Of a stretch of DNA of 64,000 bases, positions 31,756 through 40,846 are shown piece after piece. Under the pieces are notes generated by a model that was not told where the DNA came from, made no database searches, and was given only the letters and a program-made list of their open reading frames with translations. Each line of letters starts with the position of its first letter. Position 1 is the first letter of the stretch. The position numbers were made by a program, and so were the translations under genes. The DNA is taken from contig NZ_JBPWQE010000001.1 in the NCBI RefSeq assembly GCF_051811025.1, positions 496,001-560,000 on the forward strand. The letters are read 5' to 3'. Origin of the DNA: Tardiphaga sp051811025 (GTDB lineage Bacteria; Pseudomonadota; Alphaproteobacteria; Rhizobiales; Xanthobacteraceae).

Positions 31756-32868
31756 ATGAGCGCCCTGTTCTCTCCCTTCAAGCTGCGCGACCTCACGCTG
31801 CCGAACCGCATCGTCATTGCGCCGATGTGCCAGTATTCTGCCGAAGATGGCCGGGCCACCGACTGGCACATGATCCATCTCGGCAATATGGCCCTGTCGG
31901 GCGCCGCCATGCTGGTGATCGAAGCGACCGCCGTGGAAGCCATCGGCCGCATCACACCCGGCGATCTCGGCCTCTATAACGACGCGACCGAAGCCGCGTT
32001 GAAGCCCGTGCTGGCGGCGATACGCAAACATTCGAACATTGCCGTTGGCATGCAGATCGCCCATGCAGGCCGAAAGGCGTCCAGTCACGCCCCATGGGAT
32101 GGCGGCCAGCAGGTCCCGCTCGACAAAGGCGGCTGGGTCGCCCACGCCCCGTCCGCCATTCCGCAGAAGTCCGGCGAGTTGCCGCCGCAGGAGATCGATG
32201 CCGCGGGCCTCAAGCGCATCCGCGATGCCTTCGTGGCCACAGCGAAGCGCGCCGAGCGGCTCGGCATCGATGCGCTCGAAATCCACGGTGCGCATGGCTA
32301 TCTGCTGCACGAGTTTCTTTCACCGATCTCCAACCTGCGCACCGACAACTATGGCGGTTCGCTGGAGAACCGGATCAGGTTTCCACTCGAAGTGTTCGAC
32401 GCGGTACGCGCGGCGTTTCCCGCCGGCAAGCCGGTTGGCTTCCGTGTTTCGGCATCCGATTGGGTCGAGGGCGGCTGGGATGTCGAGCAGACGATTGTTC
32501 TCGCCAACGAGCTAAAGAAGCGCGGCGTCGACTGGATGGATGTTTCATCAGGTGGTGTCTCGCCACAGCAGAAGATCGCGCTCGGGCCCGGCTATCAGGT
32601 GCCGTTCGCCGAAGCCGTGAAAGCGGCGACGGGACTGCCGACGATTGCGGTGGGTTTGATCACCGAAGCGCAGCAGGCCGAAGACATCGTTGCTTCCGGC
32701 AAGGCCGATCTGGTCGCCATCGCACGTGGCATTCTCTACGATCCGCGCTGGCCGTGGCACGCGGCTGCGCATCTCGGCGGTCAGGTGCAGGCGCCGCCGC
32801 AATACTGGCGCTCGCAGCCATCGACGCAAAAGGCGCTGTTCGGCGATACGACGTTCGGCGGCCGCTAA
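31756..32868 (+). CDS. Old yellow enzyme, YqjM/XenA class (370 aa)
   Basis: An FMN-dependent NAD(P)H:enone oxidoreductase of the thermophilic-like class. The marker cysteine C25 in APMCQYSAEDG modulates flavin potential in YqjM and XenA. The substrate-binding histidine pair is in EIHGAHGYLLHEFLSP (about 174-190), followed by NYGGSLENR. QIAHAGRKA and GVGL-type FMN phosphate contacts (AVGLITEAQQ) are present. The protein would reduce activated C=C bonds or nitro compounds. ATG at 31756 matches the usual SALFSPFKLRDLTLPNR start; a longer frame to 31609 has no support. It is followed by a strong hairpin and appears monocistronic. Physiological substrate unknown. Confidence 0.9.
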   Translation: MSALFSPFKLRDLTLPNRIVIAPMCQYSAEDGRATDWHMIHLGNMALSGAAMLVIEATAVEAIGRITPGDLGLYNDATEAALKPVLAAIRKHSNIAVGMQIAHAGRKASSHAPWDGGQQVPLDKGGWVAHAPSAIPQKSGELPPQEIDAAGLKRIRDAFVATAKRAERLGIDALEIHGAHGYLLHEFLSPISNLRTDNYGGSLENRIRFPLEVFDAVRAAFPAGKPVGFRVSASDWVEGGWDVEQTIVLANELKKRGVDWMDVSSGGVSPQQKIALGPGYQVPFAEAVKAATGLPTIAVGLITEAQQAEDIVASGKADLVAIARGILYDPRWPWHAAAHLGGQVQAPPQYWRSQPSTQKALFGDTTFGGR

Positions 32869-32892
32869 ACCACTTCAAGACGCCTCGCTTTC

Positions 32893-32938
32893 AACACCCA
32901 CACATTGTCCCGGAAGCCCGGTGCGATGTGTGGGTGTT
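32893..32938 (+). terminator. Hairpin after the OYE gene
   Basis: A 13-bp perfect stem (32893-32905 with 32926-32938) enclosing 20 nt that can fold further (CCGG-type). A short T-stretch (GTTTG) follows. Confidence 0.75.
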
Positions 32939-33088
32939 TGTCGTTGCTGCGCGTCCACTCCGCGAATGGCAGCCCTGCGGCAGCATCGTGTTTACATGAC
33001 AGAATGTCGCACCTACACAGCGCAAAATTCTGCGCCGTAAAATAATCGTGGCATCTGGTGCTGCCCGCCTATCGAGAGGAGCCCCGCC

Positions 33089-33274
33089 ATGGCCCGCCAT
33101 TTCCTATGGCTTCTGCTGATCCCCTTCGTCGGCCTGCTCTGGGTCCCGTTCTACAACTTTCATGATCCGGTGCTGTTCGGCTTTCCCTTCTTCTACTGGT
33201 ACCAGCTCGCCTGGGTGCCGATGACCGCCTTTCTGACCTGGCTCGCTTACCGGACCTACCCCAATGAAGACTGA
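33089..33274 (+). CDS. DUF3311 small membrane protein (61 aa)
   Basis: A two-helix membrane protein of the DUF3311 type (LLLIPFVGLLWVPFYN and FYWYQLAWVPMTAFLTWLAY). Such proteins are regularly encoded just ahead of SLC5-type sodium/solute symporters and are thought to be their small subunits. GAGAGGAG lies about 7 nt before the ATG. The gene overlaps the symporter start by 11 nt, so the two are translationally coupled. No independent function can be inferred. Confidence 0.85.
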   Translation: MARHFLWLLLIPFVGLLWVPFYNFHDPVLFGFPFFYWYQLAWVPMTAFLTWLAYRTYPNED

Positions 33275-34751
33275 GCTCGATATTCCCGCCGTTGCGGTCT
33301 TTCTGTTCTTCTTCGCGCTCGTCACCGTGATGGGCTTCGTCGCCTCGAAGTGGCGCCGCACGAAAACGCTGGCCAGTCTCGACGAATGGGGCCTTGGTGG
33401 CCGCCAGTTCGGCACCTGGATCACCTGGTTTCTGGTCGGCGGCGATTTCTATACCGCCTATACGGTGATCGCCGTGCCGGCACTGGTTTATTCGGTCGGT
33501 GCTTACGGCTTCTTCGCGCTGCCTTACACGATCCTGGTCTATCCCATCGTGTTCATAGTGATGCCGAGGCTTTGGCAGGTCGCCAAGGACAACGGCTATG
33601 TCACTGCCGCCGACGTTGTGCATGGCCGCTATGGTTCGCGCCTACTGGAAGCAGCAGTCGCCATCACCGGTGTCGTCGCCACCATGCCCTATATCGCGCT
33701 GCAGCTGATCGGTATGGCCACGGCTGTGAAGGCGCTTGGTTTCGAGGGCGAACTGCCGCTGATCGCGGCCTTTGTCGTGCTCGCGCTCTACACCTACTCG
33801 TCGGGCCTGCGTGCTCCGGCGCTGATCGCCTTCGTCAAGGATATCATGATCTATATCGCCGTCATCGCGGCAGTGTCGGTGATCCCCGGCAAGGTCGGCG
33901 GCTATGCCGCAGTGTTCGACGCCGCCGATCAGGCATTCAAGGCCAAGGGCTCGGGGAGCATCTTGCTGCAACCCGGTCAATATGTAGCCTATGCCACCCT
34001 GGCACTCGGTTCGGCGCTCGCGGCCTTCATGTATCCGCACACGCTGACCGGTATCTTCGCCAGCAAAAGTGCCACGACCATCCGCAAGAATGCGGTGCTG
34101 TTGCCGGCCTATACGCTGATGCTCGGCCTGCTGGCGTTGCTCGGCTATATGGGCCACGCGGCCAAGCTGAAGCTCGCCAGCAATAATGACGTGGTGCCGG
34201 CGCTGTTCCAGACACTGTTTCCGAGTTGGTTCGCCGGCTTCGCTTTTGCTGCGATCGCCATCGGCGCGCTGGTCCCCGCGGCTGTGATGAGCATTGGCGC
34301 TGCCAATCTCTTCACCCGCAATTTCTGGAAGGCCTATGTCAATCCGCAGGTCGATACGGCGGGCGAAGCCGCGGTGGCGAAGATCGCCTCGCTGGTGGTG
34401 AAGGTCGGTGCGCTGCTGGTCATCATCTATCTGCCGACGCAGTTCGCGCTCGACCTTCAGCTTCTCGGAGGCCTGTGGATCCTGCAGACGCTGCCGGCCT
34501 TGATCTTCGGCCTGTTCACCCGCTGGTTCACCGCGCCGGCATTGCTGATCGGATGGGTGGTTGGCCTGTTCGGCGGCACATATCTGGCCTGGACGGACGG
34601 CCTCAAGCCGCTGCACATGCTGTCGGTCGGCAGCTTCCAGGCGACGGTCTATGTCGGGCTGATTGCCCTCGTCGCGAACATCGTGGTCGCGATCCTGGTC
34701 AATCTCGTGGTGCCGAGGCCGGTGGCAACGGCCGAGGCGGCGAGCACGTAA
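33264..34751 (+). CDS. Sodium:solute symporter, MctP-like (495 aa)
   Basis: An inner-membrane SLC5-family transporter with about 13 hydrophobic helices. The family region LGGRQFGTWITWFLVGGDFYTAYTVIAVPA (about 45-74) and the SSG-type DVVHGRYGSRLLE segment are evident. Overall it resembles the rhizobial monocarboxylate permease MctP, which takes up lactate, pyruvate, acetate and some amino acids. Overlap with the DUF3311 gene by 11 nt supports a two-component carrier. No MctR/MctS two-component regulator is nearby, in contrast to the characterised mct locus. Substrate assignment is inference. Confidence 0.82.
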   Translation: MKTELDIPAVAVFLFFFALVTVMGFVASKWRRTKTLASLDEWGLGGRQFGTWITWFLVGGDFYTAYTVIAVPALVYSVGAYGFFALPYTILVYPIVFIVMPRLWQVAKDNGYVTAADVVHGRYGSRLLEAAVAITGVVATMPYIALQLIGMATAVKALGFEGELPLIAAFVVLALYTYSSGLRAPALIAFVKDIMIYIAVIAAVSVIPGKVGGYAAVFDAADQAFKAKGSGSILLQPGQYVAYATLALGSALAAFMYPHTLTGIFASKSATTIRKNAVLLPAYTLMLGLLALLGYMGHAAKLKLASNNDVVPALFQTLFPSWFAGFAFAAIAIGALVPAAVMSIGAANLFTRNFWKAYVNPQVDTAGEAAVAKIASLVVKVGALLVIIYLPTQFALDLQLLGGLWILQTLPALIFGLFTRWFTAPALLIGWVVGLFGGTYLAWTDGLKPLHMLSVGSFQATVYVGLIALVANIVVAILVNLVVPRPVATAEAAST

Positions 34752-34861
34752 AGGCCTCCCCGTAAAGCCCGCGCGCGCATTGTTTCCGGCGCGCGCCGGC
34801 TTTATTGTCCGCGCGAATGCCCGCCATCCCTGTGCGGGACCGCTGGATGGAGCTTGCCTGA

Positions 34862-35845
34862 GTGACTGAATCGATGCGCATCGGCACGCGCAAAAGCACC
34901 ATGGCGCTGGCCCAGACCGAAGAGATCGCGCGCCGGCTTGCGGTGGTCGCGCCGGAACTGGCCGTCGAGATCGTGAAATTCGAGCCGGTCGGCGACCGCG
35001 ACCAGACCAGCAATCTCCTGAAGCATGGCGGCAAGGGCGGCGCCTTTGTCGGCGAGATTCGCGCGGCTGTGCTCAAGGGCACGCTGCATGCGGCGATGCA
35101 TTCGCTGAAGGATATGCCGGGCAACGAGGACACGCCGGGCCTCGTGATCGGTGCAACGCTGGTGCGCGATCCTCCGACGGACTCGCTGGTGCTGCGCAAG
35201 GGTGTCAGCCTCGACGATCTCAAACGGACCCGTGGCAAAGGCTTCAAGATCGGCACCAATGCCGTACGCCGCGCGGCCTATATTCGGCGGCTGTTTCCCG
35301 AGATCGAGGTGATCCACTTCCGCGGCGCCGCAGACACGCGCGTGCGCAAACTCGACAATGGCGAAATGCAGCGGCTGCCTGATGGCGGCGAGGTCGGCCC
35401 CGCCGACGCGCTGATCATGGCGCGTTCAGGCCTCGAGCGTGTTGGATTGGCGAGCCGCATCGCACGCGATTTCACGCCGCAGGAAATGTTGCCGGCCGTG
35501 GGGCAGGGCATTGTTGCAGTCGAATGCGCGGCGCATGACTGGGTCTCGCGGCGTTATCTCTCGCTGATCGACGACCCTGCGGCACATCTGTCCTGCGATG
35601 CCGAGCGTGAGGTGCTTTGGGTGCTGAACGGCCACTGCAATTCGCCGATTGCCGGTTATTCGGTGATCTCAGGGCACGAGATGGCGCTGACCGCATCGGT
35701 GCTGGATGAAGCCGGCGGGCAGTTCATCGAGGTGACGCGCATCGGGCCGGCGGATCGTCCGCGTGAGCTGGGGCGGGCTGTCGGGCTGGAACTGCTCGAC
35801 AAGGGCGCCGGCGCGTTGATCGAGGGCAATAGGCCGGAGCATTAG
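34862..35845 (+). CDS. Divergent hydroxymethylbilane synthase-like protein (327 aa)
   Basis: A porphobilinogen deaminase-family protein, which polymerises four porphobilinogens into hydroxymethylbilane in haem synthesis. Seen motifs: RIGTRKSTMALAQ (6-18), GGKGGAFVGEI, HSLKDMP with catalytic D84, GTNAVRRAA (131-139), RGAADTRVRKL and VGQGIVAVE. The cofactor-attachment cysteine is C259, but in LNGHCNSPIAGY instead of the common LxGGCxxPIGAY, and RGNVDTR is RGAADTR. These changes suggest a paralogue or a divergent lineage rather than the standard HemC. The start is a GTG at 34862; ATG four codons on is the alternative. No other haem gene is adjacent. Activity is likely but unproven, so I leave the symbol blank. 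Confidence 0.78.
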   Translation: MTESMRIGTRKSTMALAQTEEIARRLAVVAPELAVEIVKFEPVGDRDQTSNLLKHGGKGGAFVGEIRAAVLKGTLHAAMHSLKDMPGNEDTPGLVIGATLVRDPPTDSLVLRKGVSLDDLKRTRGKGFKIGTNAVRRAAYIRRLFPEIEVIHFRGAADTRVRKLDNGEMQRLPDGGEVGPADALIMARSGLERVGLASRIARDFTPQEMLPAVGQGIVAVECAAHDWVSRRYLSLIDDPAAHLSCDAEREVLWVLNGHCNSPIAGYSVISGHEMALTASVLDEAGGQFIEVTRIGPADRPRELGRAVGLELLDKGAGALIEGNRPEH

Positions 35846-35879
35846 CTGTTCGATAGAACAGCTTGCCCTCTCCACGTCA

Positions 35880-35954
35880 TGCCCGGGCTTGACCCGGGCA
35901 TCCTCGTCGATTGAACGAGCGGTAAAGCTGGATGGCCGGGTCGAGCCCGGCCAT
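35880..35954. repeat. Paired GC-rich hairpins between convergent genes
   Basis: Two related palindromes, TGCCCGGG-CTTGA-CCCGGGCA (35880-35900) and ATGGCCGGG-TCGAG-CCCGGCCAT (35932-35954), separate the convergent HemC-like and oligopeptidase genes. They are of the type spread through Bradyrhizobium-group intergenic regions and may act as terminators. Confidence 0.65.
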
Positions 35955-35971
35955 GACAGAGTTTGTGGCTG

Positions 35972-38071
35972 CTACCCCTCCGCCATCCCCACCGACCACA
36001 GTGCAAACGCATAGACGATCGCGATCTCATCCAGCCGGTTGAAACGCCCGGACGCGCCACCGTGACCGGCGCCCATATTCGTCCGCAGCAGCACCGGGCC
36101 GCCACCGGTCATCGTCGCGCGCAGCCGTGCGATCCATTTCGCCGGTTCCCAATAAGTGACGCGGGGATCGGTGAGACCGCCCATCGCGAGTATCTTCGGA
36201 TAGTCCCTCGCCGCGACCTGATCGTAAGGTGAGTAGGACAGGATCGTCTTGAAATCCTCGGCACTCTCGATCGGATTGCCCCATTCGGGCCACTCGGGCG
36301 GTGTCAGCGGCAGTGTGTCGTCGAGCATGGTGTTGAGCACATCCACGAACGGCACTTCGGCGACGATCCCGGAGAACAATTCACCGGAGCGGTTGGCGAC
36401 CGCGCCCATCAGCATGCCGCCGGCGCTGCCGCCGTGGCCGACGATGTTTTTCTCCGAGGTATATTTCGCGGTGATGAGCGTCCGGGCACTCGCGGCGAAA
36501 TCGTCGAATGAGTTGGTCTTCTTGTCGCGCTTGCCGTCGAGATACCAGCCCCAGCCCTTGTCGGCGCCGCCGCGGATATGCGCGATGGCATAGACGAAGC
36601 CGCGATCGACCAGTGACAGCCGGTTCGCAGAGAACGACGCAGGCATCGCCATCCCATAGGAGCCGTAGCCATAGAGCAGCAGCGGCGCCTTGCCGTCCTG
36701 TTTGAGATCTTTGCGATGCAGGATCGACACCGGAACCTCGGCGCCGTCATGTGCCTTGGCCATGATGCGCGTGGTGACATAGTCGGCGGGATTGTGCCCC
36801 GACGGAATCTCCTGGCGCTTGCGTAACGTCCGTTCGCGCGTTGCCATGTCGTAGTCATAGACTTCCGACGGCGTCGTCATTGAGGAATAGGCGAAACGCA
36901 AAGTGGTCGTATCGAATTCGTAGCCGCCCATCGTATCGAGTGAGTAGGCGGCTTCGTCGAAGGCGATGGCGTGTTCGTCCCTGGTGGTGAGATCGCGGAT
37001 CACGATCGACGGCAGCGCATTGGCACGCTCCAGACGGACCAGATAATTGGCCGTGAGATCCATGTCGAGGACATAGATGCCCTCGCGATAGGGGATCAGG
37101 TCTTTCCAGTTCGCGCGCGCGGGCGTCGCCAACGGCGCGGTGACGATCTTGAAGTCGATGGCGCCGTCGGCATTGGTCAGGATGAACAGCTCATCGCCGC
37201 GATCGGCCAGCGAATACTGCACACCGTCTTCACGCTTTGCCACGAGGCGCGGCGGCACGTCTGGCGTGGCGAGATCGATCAATTGCTGTTCGGAGGTCTC
37301 ATGATCGCCGCCGGCGATGACGCAGAAGCGGCCGCTGGCGCTTTCGTGGATATGGGTGAACCAGCCGGAATCCTGCTCCTCGAAGATCAGCCTGTCGTCG
37401 GCCTGCTTGCTGCCGAGCCTGTGCAGCCAGACCTGCATCGGGCGATGGTTGTCGTCGAGCTTCACATAAAAGAAAGCCTTGCAGTCATGCGTCCACACCA
37501 CGCCGCCATCGGTCTCTTCGACCACGTCGTCGAGATCGTTGCCGGTGGCCCAGTCACGCACACGAATGGTGAAATATTCCGAACCCTTGACGTCGGCGCT
37601 CCAGGCTTCCAGCGCATGATCGGGTGAGTGGCGGGCGCCGCCGAATTTGAAATATTTGTGGTTCGCGGCGAGCTTGTCGCCGTCGAGAATGATGGTGACC
37701 TCGCCGCCATCCCGCGGCATCCGGCCGAACAATTCGTGCTGGCCGCCCTCGCGGAACTTCCGCAAGTAAGCATAGGGACCGTCCGGCGAGGGCACGCTGG
37801 AATCGTCTTCCTTGATGCGGCCGCGCATTTCCGCAACCAGCTTGGTCTGCAGCGCCGCCGTGCCGCCGAGCAGGCTGTCGGTATAGGCATTCTCGGCCTC
37901 GAGATAGGTGCGGATCTCCGGCTCCAGCACGCTGGGATCGCGCAAGACCTCCTGCCATTTGGCGTCTTTCAACCAGGCGTAATCATCGCTCACGGTGATG
38001 CCGTGGGTTGTGAAGGAATGCGGATGACGCGGCGCAACCGGCGCGGGCATGGAGGATGTCTGCTTTGTCAT
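35972..38071 (-). CDS. S9 oligopeptidase, PtrB-like (699 aa)
   Basis: A prolyl oligopeptidase-family serine peptidase, probably oligopeptidase B type, which cuts short peptides after basic residues in the cytoplasm. The N-terminal two-thirds form the beta-propeller gate (starting HSFTTHGITVSDDYAWL). The C-terminal alpha/beta hydrolase contains the nucleophile in GHGGSAGGMLMGA, an Asp in LTDPRV, and the His in GAGHGGASGRF. ATG at 38071 is chosen; an 18-residue longer form is less likely. It is divergent from the SnoaL-like gene, with 83 bp between the starts. Oligopeptidase B versus another S9A member cannot be settled by eye. Confidence 0.87.
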   Translation of the reverse strand: MTKQTSSMPAPVAPRHPHSFTTHGITVSDDYAWLKDAKWQEVLRDPSVLEPEIRTYLEAENAYTDSLLGGTAALQTKLVAEMRGRIKEDDSSVPSPDGPYAYLRKFREGGQHELFGRMPRDGGEVTIILDGDKLAANHKYFKFGGARHSPDHALEAWSADVKGSEYFTIRVRDWATGNDLDDVVEETDGGVVWTHDCKAFFYVKLDDNHRPMQVWLHRLGSKQADDRLIFEEQDSGWFTHIHESASGRFCVIAGGDHETSEQQLIDLATPDVPPRLVAKREDGVQYSLADRGDELFILTNADGAIDFKIVTAPLATPARANWKDLIPYREGIYVLDMDLTANYLVRLERANALPSIVIRDLTTRDEHAIAFDEAAYSLDTMGGYEFDTTTLRFAYSSMTTPSEVYDYDMATRERTLRKRQEIPSGHNPADYVTTRIMAKAHDGAEVPVSILHRKDLKQDGKAPLLLYGYGSYGMAMPASFSANRLSLVDRGFVYAIAHIRGGADKGWGWYLDGKRDKKTNSFDDFAASARTLITAKYTSEKNIVGHGGSAGGMLMGAVANRSGELFSGIVAEVPFVDVLNTMLDDTLPLTPPEWPEWGNPIESAEDFKTILSYSPYDQVAARDYPKILAMGGLTDPRVTYWEPAKWIARLRATMTGGGPVLLRTNMGAGHGGASGRFNRLDEIAIVYAFALWSVGMAEG

Positions 38072-38154
38072 GAACGCTCTTTTCGCGGAAGCCTGATCGG
38101 ATATGATTGCGTTACACGCGCGCATCGGCGCCTGCCCCGCATATTGGATATTCC

Positions 38155-38760
38155 ATGGATATAGAGATTATCGACCGCCTTGCCATCCGCGATCTCATTG
38201 AAAACTGGGTAGTCTGGCGTGATGCGGGCGACTGGGACCGCTTCCGTACCGTCTGGTTCGACGATGGCCGCATGGTGGCGACCTGGACCCAAGGCACCGC
38301 GGACGAATTCATCGCCATGAGCAAGGCCGGCTGGGCCAAGGGCGTCTCGATCATGCATTTCCTCGGCGCGCAGTCGATCGATCTCGCAGGCACCCGCGCA
38401 ATTTCGCAGACCAAGATGACCATCGCCCAGCGCGCGCTGGTGCACGGCGTCAATGTTGACGTAATGCTGACCGGGCGGTTCTATGATTTCCTCGAAAAGC
38501 GCGACGGAAAATGGGGCATGGTCCTGCGCCAGCCGATCTATGAGAAGGATCGTATGGATCCCGTGGTGCCCGGCGCGCCTCTGAAGCTCGATGCGGATCT
38601 GCTGGCGAGCTTCCCGGAGGGGTATCGCCATCTCGCTTATCTGCAGACCCAGATCGGCTATCAGATCAAGCCGGATATGCCGGGGCTGCGCGGTGACGCG
38701 GTGGAGGCACTTTATGCCAGCGGCAAGAAGTGGCTGAACGGCGAAAAGCTGGATCGGTAA
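38155..38760 (+). CDS. SnoaL-like (NTF2-fold) protein (201 aa)
   Basis: A protein with a SnoaL/NTF2-like alpha+beta cone fold. The start DIEIIDRLAIRDLIENWVVWRDAGDWDRFRTVWFDDG is characteristic of the SnoaL_4 group (residues 2-38). It then has FIAMSKAGWAKG, a family-typical HFLGAQSIDL and the MLTGRFYDFLEKRDGKWGM strands. Members include polyketide cyclases, hydratases and dehydrogenase-associated proteins, so no reaction can be assigned. ATG at 38155 is selected because the family domain begins there. It shares a short divergent promoter region with the oligopeptidase gene and lies upstream of an acyl-CoA synthetase after a repeat. Confidence 0.75.
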   Translation: MDIEIIDRLAIRDLIENWVVWRDAGDWDRFRTVWFDDGRMVATWTQGTADEFIAMSKAGWAKGVSIMHFLGAQSIDLAGTRAISQTKMTIAQRALVHGVNVDVMLTGRFYDFLEKRDGKWGMVLRQPIYEKDRMDPVVPGAPLKLDADLLASFPEGYRHLAYLQTQIGYQIKPDMPGLRGDAVEALYASGKKWLNGEKLDR

Positions 38761-38763
38761 TGC

Positions 38764-38959
38764 TTCCTTCTCCCTCCCTCAAGCGCGGCTTAGCCCGCGC
38801 GCAGTGGGGAGGGTGGCGCGCTTGCGAGCGTAGCGAGAAAGCGTGACGGGTGGGTTGCCGCATACACGACTGAGCGTGGGGCGCCCCCACCCGGCCGGTC
38901 TTCGGCCGGCCACCCTCCCTACCCAGCGAAGCTTCGCTTCGTGCGGGGGGAGGGAAAGG
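38764..38959. repeat. Composite intergenic repeat, copy 2 of the hairpin family
   Basis: Starts with CTTCTCCCTCCC and ends with GGGGGGAGGGAAAG, with an inner GGCCGG-TCTT-CGGCCGG hairpin near 38892. It contains no gene and fills most of the gap between the SnoaL-like gene and the acyl-CoA synthetase. It is longer and more complex than the copies at 28919, 40554 and 54003. Confidence 0.6.
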
Positions 38960-39006
38960 CTGCCGGCTTCGGAATTCAACTAAACAAACAAGAAACGAGG
39001 AAACGC

Positions 39007-40545
39007 ATGCCCGACTTCATCACCCTCGATGCACTGGTCCGTAACACAGCTGTGTCGAAGCCCGGCAAGATCGCTGTGATCGATGCTAACAGCCAGATCG
39101 ATTACGCCGCCTTCGATGCGCTTATCGACCGTATCGCTGCATCACTGCAGGCCAGCGGCCTCAAGCCACGCGATGCGATTTCGATCTGCGCGCTCTCTTC
39201 CATCGAATATGCCGCGGTGTTTCTTGGAGCACTGCGCGCTGGCGTTGCGGTGGCGCCGCTGGCGCCGTCATCGACGCCAGCCGATTTCGCTGCGATGGTG
39301 AAGGATGCAGCGGCAAAAATCTTGTTCATGGATGATGCGACGGCGGCCTCCTTTGCGGATGCTGCGATTGATCCCTCGGTCCAGCGCATTGCGCTCGATG
39401 GCGGTAAGGCCGGCAAGCCGTTCGCGCAATGGCTGGCGCCCGAAGGCGTGAAGCCCACACCGGTGACGATCGATCCGGAATGGGTCTTCAATATCATCTA
39501 TTCCTCGGGAACGACCGGTACGCCGAAGGGCATCATCCACACCTGCTGGATGCGCTGGCGGCAATATGGCCAGCTCGATCCGCTGGGTTACGGGCCGGAT
39601 GCCGTCACCGTGCTGTCGACGCCGCTCTATTCCAACACCACGCTGGTCTGCTTCAATCCGACACTTGCCGGTGGCGGCACCCTGGTGCTGATGAAGAAGT
39701 TCGATGCGCGAGGATTTCTTGAACTGAGCGCAAAGCATCGCGCGACCCACGCGATGCTGGTGCCGGTGCAGTATCGCCGCATCATGGCCGTTGAAGATTT
39801 CGACAGTTTCGATCTCAGGTCTTTCGTGATGAAGTTCTCGACCTCGGCGCCATTCGGCGGCGCGCTGAAGGCCGATGTGTTGAAACGCTGGCCGGGCGGG
39901 CTGACCGAATATTACGGGATGACTGAGGGCGGCGGCACCTGCGTATTGCTTGCGCATGAACACCCGACCAAGCTGCACACGGTCGGCCAGCCGGCACCGG
40001 ATCACGACATTCGCCTGATCGACGAAGATGGCAATTTCGTAGCTCAGGGCGAAATCGGCGAAGTGGTCGGGCATTCGCCTGTCATCATGCAGGGCTATCT
40101 CAACCAGCCCGGCAAGACCGCGGAGACGTTCTGGCACGATGCCTCCGGCAAACGCTATGTGCGGACCGGCGATGTCGGACGTTTCGACGAAGACGGCTTT
40201 CTGCAGTTGATGGACCGCAAGAAGGACATGATCATTTCCGGCGGTTTCAATATCTATCCGAGCGATCTGGAAGCGGTGCTGACGAAACACGATGACGTGC
40301 TCGAAGCCGCTGTCGTGGCCATGCCGTCGGAAGAGTGGGGTGAGACACCGGTCGCCTTCGTGGTGATGAAGGCGGGTGCCTCCGTCGATGCGCCGGGGTT
40401 GAAGGCCTGGACGAATGAGCGTGTCGGCAAGTTCCAGCGACTCAATGATGTCGTGCTGGTCGATGTTTTGCCGCGCAGCGCCATCGGCAAGGTGCTGAAG
40501 CGCGAGTTGCGAGACCGGAAATTGGCGGCGGATTTGTCCGCGTAG
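39007..40545 (+). CDS. AMP-forming acyl-CoA synthetase (512 aa)
   Basis: An ANL-superfamily ligase that activates a carboxylic acid to its acyl-CoA through an acyl-AMP. Core motif A3 is YSSGTTGTPKG (about 165-175), A5 is YYGMTEGG, A8 is RTGDVGRFDEDGFLQL-DRKKDMIISGG (about 383-412), and the catalytic lysine lies in PRSAIGKVLKREL near the C-terminus. The ATG at 39007 follows GAGGAA by about 6 nt. The long form, from 38941, would translate repeat sequence and is rejected. It ends at a bidirectional hairpin facing slyX. It could act on a fatty, aromatic or dicarboxylic acid; the substrate is not evident. Confidence 0.88.
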   Translation: MPDFITLDALVRNTAVSKPGKIAVIDANSQIDYAAFDALIDRIAASLQASGLKPRDAISICALSSIEYAAVFLGALRAGVAVAPLAPSSTPADFAAMVKDAAAKILFMDDATAASFADAAIDPSVQRIALDGGKAGKPFAQWLAPEGVKPTPVTIDPEWVFNIIYSSGTTGTPKGIIHTCWMRWRQYGQLDPLGYGPDAVTVLSTPLYSNTTLVCFNPTLAGGGTLVLMKKFDARGFLELSAKHRATHAMLVPVQYRRIMAVEDFDSFDLRSFVMKFSTSAPFGGALKADVLKRWPGGLTEYYGMTEGGGTCVLLAHEHPTKLHTVGQPAPDHDIRLIDEDGNFVAQGEIGEVVGHSPVIMQGYLNQPGKTAETFWHDASGKRYVRTGDVGRFDEDGFLQLMDRKKDMIISGGFNIYPSDLEAVLTKHDDVLEAAVVAMPSEEWGETPVAFVVMKAGASVDAPGLKAWTNERVGKFQRLNDVVLVDVLPRSAIGKVLKRELRDRKLAADLSA

Positions 40546-40553
40546 CGCTTTTT

Positions 40554-40604
40554 CTTTCCCTCTCCCCCAGCGCAGCAAAGCTGCCCGCAGCGGGAGAGGG
40601 AAAG
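40554..40604. repeat. Hairpin repeat, copy 3, between convergent genes
   Basis: CTTTCCCTCTCCC (40554-40566) and GGGAGAGGGAAAG (40592-40604) are perfect 13-bp arms. It lies between the convergent acyl-CoA synthetase and slyX genes, so it probably terminates both. Confidence 0.75.
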
Positions 40605-40618
40605 TAAGAGGCCGCCTC

Positions 40619-40846
40619 TCAATAATGCGGCGGAGGTTCATTCCGCGGCGCGCCGCTGTTGCTTTCGGCTTCCTGCAGCCGCTCGCTGAGCGTGGCGACC
40701 TGCCGCGTCAGCATGTCGATCTGTTTCCACTGGGCGGTGATCGTCGCATTCAGCGTCTCGATCGTGTCGTCCTGATAGGCGACGCGAGTTTCGAGTGCGT
40801 CGATACGTTCGCGCAAGCCTGTCAGGTCTTTTGCGGTCTCACTCAT
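40619..40846 (-). CDS. slyX: SlyX family protein (75 aa)
   Basis: A short coiled-coil protein of the SlyX family. Heptad-rich residues 8-55 (LRERIDALETRVAYQDDTIETL is the first half) are followed by a Pro-rich tail ending PPPHY, which is the family's signature C-terminus. Function in bacteria is unclear despite the historical link to lysis. ATG at 40846 overlaps the last 8 nt of the upstream trhO gene, so the two form an operon with coupled translation. Confidence 0.85.
   Translation of the reverse strand: MSETAKDLTGLRERIDALETRVAYQDDTIETLNATITAQWKQIDMLTRQVATLSERLQEAESNSGAPRNEPPPHY

Noticed and set aside
39268..40641. A 457-codon open frame on the minus strand
   Set aside because: Antisense to the acyl-CoA synthetase, which shows all ANL motifs.
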